DNA of 5,356 bases from Paracoccus sp. (in: a-proteobacteria). Lineage in GTDB: Bacteria; Pseudomonadota; Alphaproteobacteria; Rhodobacterales; Rhodobacteraceae. The stretch covers positions 1-5,356 of the forward strand of contig JAGPGI010000215.1 in assembly GCA_018056045.1 (NCBI GenBank). Reading direction: 5' to 3'. This document shows positions 1-5,356 of the stretch, one piece after another. The position numbers and the translations under genes are program-made. The notes under the pieces are model-generated. The model had not been told where the DNA came from. It saw only the letters and a program-made list of their open reading frames with translations, and did no database searches. How positions within the stretch are numbered: position 1 is the stretch's first letter; each line of letters starts with the position of its first letter.

Positions 1-281
1 AAGGCGCGGGTGCCGTCGATCGGGTCGATGATGAAGCAATGCTCAAACGCCAGCCGCGCCGGGTCGTCGGGGCTTTCCTCGCTGAGCCAGCCGTAATCGG
101 GGCGGGCCTCGCGCAGCAGGCGTTCCAGATGCGCGTTCACGGCCAGATCGGCCTTAGTCACGGGGCCGGCGCCATCGGCCTTGTCCCAGACCTGCGGGTC
201 GCGGCGCCAGTGGCGCAGCGCGATCTGGCCGGCCGCATGGGCGGCCAGTTCCAGCAAGATCAGGTCATCAGCTGCCGGCAA
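1..281 (-). CDS. cysQ: CysQ-like inositol monophosphatase family protein (N-terminal part, cut by window edge)
   Basis: This is the first 93 codons of an IMPase-superfamily phosphatase, a Mg-dependent enzyme; the CysQ branch converts 3'-phosphoadenosine 5'-phosphate to AMP in sulfate assimilation. Visible motifs are the substrate-side PVTKADL (residues 40-46), the metal-site glutamates in WLSEES (65-70), and the family signature DPIDGTRA (86-93), whose aspartates bind metal. The rest of the catalytic domain lies beyond position 1. The frame is closed by a TGA two codons before the TTG at 279-281, and no ATG or GTG precedes the PVTKAD motif, so TTG is the likely start. A GAGGGA ribosome-binding site lies 7 nt upstream. 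The gene overlaps the end of pmbA by 14 bp, which suggests coupled translation. IMPase-family membership is firm. The CysQ assignment over inositol-phosphate or histidinol-phosphate phosphatase is an inference from the WDK and PVTKAD context. Confidence 0.85.
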   Translation of the reverse strand, partial: MPAADDLILLELAAHAAGQIALRHWRRDPQVWDKADGAGPVTKADLAVNAHLERLLREARPDYGWLSEESPDDPARLAFEHCFIIDPIDGTRA

Positions 282-1620
282 CGGTCATTCCCTCGACCAA
301 GAGGCTGGGGACGCGCATGCTGCGCCAGTCGGGCAGGTCATTGGCGGCGGTGATGCGGGTCAGCATCTCGCGCAGGTTGCCGGCGATGGTGCATTCGTTG
401 ACCGCATAGGCGATCTCGCCGTTCTCGACCCAGAAGCCGGCGGCGCCGCGCGAATAATCCCCGGTCGTGGCGTTGATCGACGCCCCCAGCATCGAGGTCA
501 CCACCAGCCCGCGCCCCATCTCGCGGATCATCTGATCGCGGCTGAGCGGGCCTGCGGTCAGTTCCAGATTGGTTACCCCGGGCGAGGGCGGGCTGCCGGC
601 GCTGCGCATGGCGCTGGCGGTCGAGGGCATGCCCAGCTTGCGCCCGGTGGCCAGATCCAGCGTCCAGCCCTGCAGGATGCCGTCGGCGACGATCAGGCGC
701 GGCGCGGTGGGCAGCCCCTCGGCGTCAAACAGGCGCGAGCTGCCATGGCGCGGCAGATGCGGGTTCTCGTGCAGGTCGAAGCCGGGGGGCAGGACCGCCT
801 CGCCCAGGGCATTGCGCAGCCAGCTTGCGCCGCGCGCGATGGCGGTGCCGTTCACGGCGCTGACCAGATGGCCGATCAGCCCCGCCGAGATGCGTTCGTC
901 ATAAAGGATCGGAAAGGCGCCGGTCGGCGGCTTTTTCGCGCCGCGCCGGCCGATGGCGCGCTCGCCTGCCAGCCTGCCGATGTCCTCGGGGCTGGGCATG
1001 TCGCTGGCATGGATGCGGCTTTCGCCGGCCCAGTCGCGTTCCATCGCCAGCCCGTCGCCGGTGATGGCGATGGCCGAAAGGCTGTAGCTGCTGCGCCCGT
1101 AGCCGGCTGAAAACCCGTTCGAGGCCGCCAGCCAGATGCCGCGCTGGGAATGGCTGGCACTGGCGGATTCGACCTTGGAAATGCCGTCGACGGCCAGCGC
1201 CGCGGCCTCGGCGCGCAGGGCAAGATCCTGCAGCGTGGCCGGGTCCGGCTCGGGGGCGTTGTCGGTCAGGTCAAGCCGGCGGTTGTCGGTGTCGCGCGCC
1301 AACTGCTCGGGATCGGCCAGACCCAGCGTGTCGTCCACCGGCGCCTCGCGGGCCATGGTGACAGCCCTGAGCGCCATTTCGGCGATGGTGCGTTCGGAAT
1401 GGTCCGAGGCCGAGACGCAGGCCTGCCGCCCGCCGACCAGAACCCGCAGCCCGATCTCGACGCCCTCGGCGCGCTCGGCATGTTCCAGCCCGCCGGCGCG
1501 GACATCGACCGAGATGGCGCTGGCCTCGAGTGCGACGGCATCGGCCTGATCGGCGCCCTCGCGGGCGGCGGCGGCCAGAAGCGCCTGCGTGAGGGCCTGA
1601 AGACGCGGGAATTCGGACAT
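268..1620 (-). CDS. pmbA: PmbA/TldE, TldD/PmbA-family metalloprotease subunit
   Basis: 450 residues from this start, the same length as E. coli PmbA (TldE). In E. coli, TldD and TldE form a cytoplasmic complex that cleaves unfolded peptides, matures microcin B17 and degrades the CcdA antitoxin; only TldD carries the zinc-binding HExxxH. No HExxxH is visible here, which fits TldE rather than TldD. The N-terminal domain has the typical EIGLRVLVGGRQA stretch (55-67). The C-terminal domain has GASINATTGDYSRGAAGF (379-396) followed by WVENGEIAY and TIAGNL, hallmark PmbA sequence, and ends near VEGMTVAG. I chose the ATG at 1618-1620 because GAGGAG lies 9 nt upstream and translation from it gives the family length. 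A more upstream in-frame ATG at 1680 would add 20 poorly conserved residues. The downstream cysQ-like gene overlaps its end. No tldD is in the window; in E. coli tldD and pmbA are also unlinked. Confidence 0.93.
   Translation of the reverse strand: MSEFPRLQALTQALLAAAAREGADQADAVALEASAISVDVRAGGLEHAERAEGVEIGLRVLVGGRQACVSASDHSERTIAEMALRAVTMAREAPVDDTLGLADPEQLARDTDNRRLDLTDNAPEPDPATLQDLALRAEAAALAVDGISKVESASASHSQRGIWLAASNGFSAGYGRSSYSLSAIAITGDGLAMERDWAGESRIHASDMPSPEDIGRLAGERAIGRRGAKKPPTGAFPILYDERISAGLIGHLVSAVNGTAIARGASWLRNALGEAVLPPGFDLHENPHLPRHGSSRLFDAEGLPTAPRLIVADGILQGWTLDLATGRKLGMPSTASAMRSAGSPPSPGVTNLELTAGPLSRDQMIREMGRGLVVTSMLGASINATTGDYSRGAAGFWVENGEIAYAVNECTIAGNLREMLTRITAANDLPDWRSMRVPSLLVEGMTVAGS
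289..294 (-). promoter_or_regulatory. Ribosome-binding site supporting the TTG start of the cysQ-like gene
   Basis: GAGGGA on the minus strand lies 7 nt before the TTG at 279-281, inside the last codons of pmbA. It is the main support for the TTG start, because the frame has a stop immediately upstream and no ATG or GTG before the conserved domain. Confidence 0.55.
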
Positions 1621-1629
1621 GGGGCGGCT

Positions 1630-1635
1630 CTCCTC
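1630..1635 (-). promoter_or_regulatory. Ribosome-binding site deciding the pmbA start
   Basis: GAGGAG on the minus strand, 9 nt before the ATG at 1618-1620. It favours this start over the in-frame ATG 60 nt upstream. Confidence 0.65.
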
Positions 1636-1646
1636 GGATGCAAGAC

Positions 1647-1675
1647 GGGGGCCGCGACTTGAACGTCCGGCCCCC
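1647..1675 (-). other. GC-rich hairpin between the DUF2125 gene and pmbA
   Basis: A perfect 8-bp inverted repeat (GGGGGCCG at 1647-1654, CGGCCCCC at 1668-1675) continues past a one-base bulge as GAC/GTC around a 6-nt loop. On the minus strand it is followed by GTCTTGC, not a real T tract. It could attenuate transcription from the DUF2125 gene into pmbA or stabilise an mRNA end; a standard intrinsic terminator is not shown. Confidence 0.4.
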
Positions 1676-1693
1676 GGCATTGTCTTCAGCTCA

Positions 1694-1715
1694 GGGCGCG
1701 GCGAGCGCCACGCCC
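1694..1715 (-). other. GC-rich hairpin just after the DUF2125 stop codon
   Basis: The inverted repeat begins 10 nt after the DUF2125 stop. On the minus strand it can form a stem of about 9 bp, including one G-U pair, with a 4-nt loop. The following bases (TGAGCTGAAG) contain no T tract, so it is at best a weak or factor-assisted terminator, or an mRNA 3'-end stabiliser. Confidence 0.4.
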
Positions 1716-1724
1716 CGGGCCGGA

Positions 1725-3353
1725 TTACTGGATTTGCTGGCCATTGGCAAAGATCGAGCCGTCTTCCTTGAATTCCAGATCGGTCGTCAGCTTGTCCTCG
1801 CCTTCGGTCACGGGCTTGGCGAACATCGCCAGCATCATGCGCACGCCCATGATCTGATCCTCGGGGATCAGGCCCATGCCAGCCAGCTTGTCGATCAGGC
1901 CGTTCACGCCCTCATATTCCGCCTTGATCTGGCCAACCGGCGGCGCGGTGGCAATGTCGGAGCCTTCGGGGGCCTTCAGCTCGCCCGTGGCGGTGATCTT
2001 GGCGCCCAGCATGTTCAACGCGAACTGGTTGATCGTCATTTCGGTCGGCAGCAGCGGCTCGGGCGCGGCTTCGGGCAGGGCATCCGGCGCGGCGGTGTCG
2101 GTGGTGCCGGCTTCGGGCACTGCCGGCGTTTCGGCGCTGTCCATATCCGTATCGGCCGGCTCGGCGCCCGGCATCACCTGCTCGGCCATGGTCGCGGGAT
2201 CGAACAGGTCGGCATTGACCTGCATCAGCCCGGTCAGGTCCAGATCCAGCGAGGCCGGGTCGCGCGGCAGCACGCCCTGGGCGTCGAACAGGCCCCAGAT
2301 CTCGTCGCCCAGCGTCAGCCCGCCCAGCGAATAGGCGAATTTGAACGGCTGCGCCGCATCCGCCTTCATCACCGGCAACTGCAGGTCGAAGCTGGCGCTG
2401 TCGGCGGCATATTTGATCGGGAAGGGCATGTCCGAGGTGGTCAGCTCGAAGGCCGCCTGACCGGAATTGCCCTGATAGGTCAGCCCGTCCTGCGACATGG
2501 CAAAGGTCAGGTCAAAACCCTTGGCGTCATATTTGCCGGCGGCGGTCTGTGCCTGGCCATCGACCGGCTCGGCGGCGAAATCGAACATCGCGGCGGTGGC
2601 GCCGAACTTGACGGTGCCGTCAAGGATCAGGCCGGCCTTCAGCGCGGCATTCAGGTCCTTGGCCAGATCCGAGCCGCTGGGCAGGCTCATCTTGCCGACC
2701 ATGTCCAGCCCGGCCATGTCGCCGCTGAACTTGACCTTGTCGCCGCCCTCATCGGTCACGTCGCCGGTAAAGGTCACGCTTTCCGATTTGAAATCATAGT
2801 CGTATTTCGCGGTCGTTCCGGCGACATTGTGCATCTTGCCGGTGCTGTTCTTCAGGCTGACCTTGATCGGCAGCGGCTGTTCCTTGCCGTCGCTTTTCAT
2901 CGTGGTCAGGGCGATGTCCATGACCGGATAGTCAAGCTCATGCGTCATGTCCTCGGCCGCGCCCGAGGTGACCATGGCGTTGCCCGCCACGTCCACGGTG
3001 AAATTCGCGCTGAAATCCCGGGCATCGGAATCGGTGCCGCTGAAGCTGCCGGTCATCTGGTCGGCATAGACCGTGCGCACCTTGCCGTCGCCGGTTTCGG
3101 TCATGGTGATCTGCGGCACGGTCAGGGTCATCTGGCCGGTGGTGGCGGGGTCGCCGTCCTCGGTGCTCACGGTCACGTCGGTGATGGTCAGCGTGTCGCC
3201 CGCCTGCTCGCGCTTGCCTTCCTTGATCTGGTAGCCGGCCGAGCTGTAATAATCGACCCAGGACTGCCAGACCTGCTCGGAGGTCACATCGGCGAAAGCC
3301 GGGGCGGTCATCGCAGCCAGCGCGAGGGCCGAGCTTGTCAGTCGCAGGTTCAT
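1725..3353 (-). CDS. Exported DUF2125 family protein
   Basis: 542 residues from the chosen start. The first 21 residues form a clear Sec signal peptide: MNLR, a hydrophobic core (LALAAMTAPAFA), and an A-F-A cleavage site before DVTS. There is no lipobox cysteine, and the whole protein appears cysteine-free, so a soluble or surface-associated periplasmic protein is expected. The body is rich in short beta-like, Thr/Asp/Lys stretches (for example LTITDVTVSTEDG), the look of the DUF2125 family common in Rhodobacteraceae, whose function is unknown to me. Residues about 394-433 are a Pro/Ala/Glu/Asp-rich linker separating a large N-terminal part from a C-terminal region of about 109 residues. The start at 3351-3353 begins the signal peptide and has AAAGG 7 nt upstream; an in-frame ATG at 3410 would put 19 extra residues before it. 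The family name is from memory of similar proteins, not a domain search. Confidence 0.82.
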   Translation of the reverse strand: MNLRLTSSALALAAMTAPAFADVTSEQVWQSWVDYYSSAGYQIKEGKREQAGDTLTITDVTVSTEDGDPATTGQMTLTVPQITMTETGDGKVRTVYADQMTGSFSGTDSDARDFSANFTVDVAGNAMVTSGAAEDMTHELDYPVMDIALTTMKSDGKEQPLPIKVSLKNSTGKMHNVAGTTAKYDYDFKSESVTFTGDVTDEGGDKVKFSGDMAGLDMVGKMSLPSGSDLAKDLNAALKAGLILDGTVKFGATAAMFDFAAEPVDGQAQTAAGKYDAKGFDLTFAMSQDGLTYQGNSGQAAFELTTSDMPFPIKYAADSASFDLQLPVMKADAAQPFKFAYSLGGLTLGDEIWGLFDAQGVLPRDPASLDLDLTGLMQVNADLFDPATMAEQVMPGAEPADTDMDSAETPAVPEAGTTDTAAPDALPEAAPEPLLPTEMTINQFALNMLGAKITATGELKAPEGSDIATAPPVGQIKAEYEGVNGLIDKLAGMGLIPEDQIMGVRMMLAMFAKPVTEGEDKLTTDLEFKEDGSIFANGQQIQ

Positions 3354-3439
3354 CTCATTACCTTTCCAAAACGAGAATTGCATGGGAAATGCTTGCCGGG
3401 CTTTTGGCATAGCCGGCGCGCGGCTCCAAGGAGGATATG
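3354..3439. promoter_or_regulatory. Divergent intergenic region (DUF2125 gene / crotonase gene)
   Basis: About 86 bp between two genes read in opposite directions, so it should hold at least one promoter for each. It is richer in A and T in its left half than the coding DNA around it. I could not find a -35/-10 pair with good spacing in either direction. A short dyad, GCAT-GGGAA-ATGC (3380-3392), lies near the middle. The region ends with the crotonase ribosome-binding site. Confidence 0.35.
3428..3434 (+). promoter_or_regulatory. Strong Shine-Dalgarno for the crotonase gene
   Basis: AAGGAGG ends 2 nt before a first ATG (3437) and 5 nt before a second, adjacent ATG (3440). The spacing favours the second ATG; the product differs by one methionine only. 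Confidence 0.7.
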
Positions 3440-4057
3440 ATGATCACCACGGGTTTTGCCCAAGGAACTGGCCGGATCGTGATCGATCGCCCGGACAAGG
3501 CCAATGCCCTGACCGAGGCGATGCTGCGTGACCTGACCGCGGGTTTTGACGATCTGGCGGCGCGGGACGATCTGCGGGCGGTGATCCTGACCGGCAGGGG
3601 GGCGGTGTTTTCCGCCGGCGCCGATCTGGCCGATGCCAGAAACGGTCTGGCCGTGTCGCCGGAATGGGAGCGGCTCTCGGCGCGTGTGGCCTCGATGCCC
3701 TGCCTGACCATCGCGGCGCTGAACGGCACGGCGGCGGGCGGATCGCTGGGCATGGTGCTGGCCTGCGACCTGCGGCTGGCGGTGCCGCAGGCGAAATTCT
3801 TCTATCCGGTCATGCGCTTGGGCTTTCTGCCCCGGCCCGGCGACCCCGAGCGGCTGACGGCGCTGGTCGGGCCGTCGCGGGCCAAGATGATCCTGATGGC
3901 CGGGCAGAAGATCGCCGCCGACGAGGCCCTGGCATGCGGGCTGGTCGACCGGCTGGTCCCGGCCGAGGATCTGCTTGCTGTGGCCGAGGCCATGGCCACC
4001 GACGCCCTTGGCGCCAGCCGCGAACATGTCGTGGCGATCAAGTCACTGATCCGCTGA
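3440..4057 (+). CDS. Enoyl-CoA hydratase/isomerase (crotonase) family protein, short, catalytic glutamates missing
   Basis: 205 residues from the second ATG (206 from the ATG at 3437), against about 255-260 for a usual crotonase. Numbering below counts from 3437. The fold is clear: IVIDRPDKANAL (14-25), the first oxyanion-hole segment FSAGADL (58-64), the second oxyanion-hole segment NGTAAGGSLG (96-105) followed by ACDLRLA, then RLGFLP (127-132) and ACGLVDRLVP (166-175). Aligned by eye to rat mitochondrial enoyl-CoA hydratase, the positions of catalytic Glu144 and Glu164 hold Gly105 and Val125. The protein ends at HVVAIKSLIR, so the C-terminal helical region used for active-site closure and trimer contacts is largely absent. 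It probably binds an acyl-CoA-like ligand, but it is unlikely to be a classical hydratase; isomerase, thioesterase, decarboxylase or non-catalytic roles remain open. It stands alone on the plus strand. Confidence 0.88.
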   Translation: MITTGFAQGTGRIVIDRPDKANALTEAMLRDLTAGFDDLAARDDLRAVILTGRGAVFSAGADLADARNGLAVSPEWERLSARVASMPCLTIAALNGTAAGGSLGMVLACDLRLAVPQAKFFYPVMRLGFLPRPGDPERLTALVGPSRAKMILMAGQKIAADEALACGLVDRLVPAEDLLAVAEAMATDALGASREHVVAIKSLIR

Positions 4058-4089
4058 GCCTCTGCCCGGCGAAATGCGCGAACCAGCGC

Positions 4090-4133
4090 CCCCGGTCGCG
4101 CATCATGGCCGGGGCTGCGACAAGTTGTCGCGG
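4090..4133. terminator. Tandem hairpins in the convergent intergenic region
   Basis: Two adjacent stem-loops lie between convergent stop codons. The first (4090-4114) pairs CCCCGGTC with GGCCGGGG around a 9-nt loop with one G-U pair. The second (4115-4133) is centred on the perfect inverted repeat GCGACAA-G-TTGTCGC, is extended by two more pairs on the plus strand, and is followed by ATCTTTG. Position suggests a terminator for the crotonase gene and possibly also for the DUF2853 gene in the other direction. The T tract is poor, so strength is uncertain. Confidence 0.5.
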
Positions 4134-4147
4134 ATCTTTGCCTGAGG

Positions 4148-4489
4148 TCAGGCGTAGGCGGCCTGTTTGCCGAAATGCACGCAGAGCATGTAATAGACCA
4201 CCGCGCGATACTTGTTGCGGTTGCTGCTGCCGTATTTCGCCAGCACGTCCTGAATGGCCGCGTCCAGCGCCGGGCCATCAGCCAGCCCGAGTTTCTTTAC
4301 CAGATAATTGGTCTTGACCCGCTCGACCTCGGCCTTGTCCGAGCCCGAGACGGTCTCGGCATCGGCATTGTAGATCGAGGGACCGCAGCCGATGACCACC
4401 TTGGTCAACAGGTCCATGTCAGGCGAAACGCCCAGCTTGTCCTTTATGTCTGCGGCATATTTTGCGATCAGATCGTCGCGCTTGCTCAT
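4148..4489 (-). CDS. DUF2853 family protein
   Basis: 113 residues, highly charged with a likely mostly helical make-up. It starts MSKRDDLIAKYAADIKDKLG, continues with MDLLTKVVIGCGPSIYNADAETV (25-47) and LVKKLGLADGPALDAAI (63-79), and ends with NRNKYRAVVYYMLCVHFGK (90-108). This matches my memory of the small DUF2853 family seen in alphaproteobacteria and other Gram-negatives; I know no established function. There is no signal peptide or membrane segment, so it should be cytoplasmic. Cysteines are at 35 and 103. The ATG at 4487-4489 has a G-rich site (GGGGGGA) 7 nt upstream that is partly locked in a hairpin. The gene follows ahcY on the same strand with about 87 bp between; a candidate promoter in that gap suggests it can be transcribed on its own. 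It converges with the crotonase gene. Confidence 0.9.
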   Translation of the reverse strand: MSKRDDLIAKYAADIKDKLGVSPDMDLLTKVVIGCGPSIYNADAETVSGSDKAEVERVKTNYLVKKLGLADGPALDAAIQDVLAKYGSSNRNKYRAVVYYMLCVHFGKQAAYA

Positions 4490-4497
4490 ATCTAGTC

Positions 4498-4524
4498 CCC
4501 CCGGATGGTTTTTCTATCCGGGGG
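4498..4524 (-). promoter_or_regulatory. Leader hairpin covering the DUF2853 ribosome-binding site
   Basis: A perfect 9-bp inverted repeat (CCCCCGGAT at 4498-4506, ATCCGGGGG at 4516-4524) with a 9-nt spacer. In the minus-strand transcript the 3' arm contains five of the six Gs of the only plausible ribosome-binding site, which lies 7 nt before the DUF2853 ATG. Neither strand has a T tract after the stem, which argues against an ordinary intrinsic terminator for ahcY, though that role is not excluded. Confidence 0.5.
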
Positions 4525-4525
4525 A

Positions 4526-4553
4526 AGCCTAGCGCGCGGTCTGCAAATATCAA
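4526..4553 (-). promoter_or_regulatory. Candidate sigma-70-type promoter for the DUF2853 gene
   Basis: On the minus strand, TTGATA (4548-4553) is separated by 16 bp from TAGGCT (4526-4531). The -35 is one base from consensus; the -10 is weak. Initiation would be expected around 4518-4520, inside the 5' arm of the leader hairpin. Confidence 0.3.
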
Positions 4554-4576
4554 CCCAAACCGTGGGTCGACAGGGA

Positions 4577-5356
<780 letters not shown>

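Noticed and set aside
181..1110. A 309-codon open frame on the plus strand antisense to pmbA
   Set aside because: The product is Ala/Gly/Arg/Gln-rich low-complexity sequence, while the opposite strand encodes well-conserved PmbA across the same region.
1621..1680. Longer pmbA start at 1680 (20 extra residues)
   Set aside because: The extra residues do not resemble PmbA N-termini and would run through the intergenic hairpin, while the ATG at 1620 has a good ribosome-binding site and gives the family length.
3380..3392. Short dyad GCAT-GGGAA-ATGC in the divergent intergenic region as an operator
   Set aside because: Arms of only 4 bp are expected by chance and no known regulator site is recognised.
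3354..3410. Longer start for the DUF2125 protein at 3410
   Set aside because: It would place 19 residues before a complete signal peptide, and the ATG at 3353 has a well-spaced ribosome-binding site.
1638..3440. A 600-codon open frame on the plus strand, antisense to the whole DUF2125 gene
   Set aside because: Its product is Gly/His/Arg/Gln-rich with no recognisable domain. It mirrors the codon bias of the minus-strand gene, which has a signal peptide and ribosome-binding site. It is a high-GC shadow frame.
3350..4027. A 225-codon minus-strand open frame antisense to the crotonase gene
   Set aside because: The translation is His/Gln/Arg/Gly-rich with no domain, and the plus strand carries clear crotonase motifs and a strong ribosome-binding site.

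Overview
This high-GC window reads as ordinary chromosomal housekeeping DNA from an alphaproteobacterium. Protein style and gene content point to Rhodobacteraceae, with a Paracoccus-like organism the best guess. The evidence is the DUF2125 exported protein, the DUF2853 small protein and the AhcY C-terminus, all of which resemble that family. The assignment rests on remembered family resemblance, not a search. I see no mobile element, CRISPR array, tRNA, rRNA, phage gene or defence system.

Layout: five of the six genes are on the minus strand. From the right edge leftwards these are the C-terminal 259 residues of S-adenosylhomocysteine hydrolase (ahcY, cut by the window edge), a 113-residue DUF2853 protein, a 542-residue exported DUF2125 protein, the TldD/PmbA-family protein PmbA (450 residues), and the N-terminal 93 residues of a CysQ-like inositol-monophosphatase-family phosphatase (cut by the left edge). 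The sixth gene, a short crotonase-fold protein, is on the plus strand. It diverges from the DUF2125 gene across about 86 bp and converges on the DUF2853 gene across about 90 bp that hold two tandem hairpins.

How the genes relate: pmbA and the cysQ-like gene overlap by 14 bp, and the second appears to start at TTG inside the end of pmbA, so they are probably one operon with coupled translation. The DUF2125 gene lies upstream on the same strand, separated from pmbA by about 104 bp with two GC-rich hairpins. AhcY (methyl-cycle recycling) and CysQ-like (PAP or PAPS turnover) are both linked to sulfur and one-carbon metabolism, but they are about 4.3 kb apart and nothing shows a shared pathway unit.

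The observations most worth a second look are the crotonase homologue, which is short and lacks both catalytic glutamates of classical enoyl-CoA hydratase, and a strong hairpin that buries the ribosome-binding site of the DUF2853 gene. No convincing new multi-gene system is visible.
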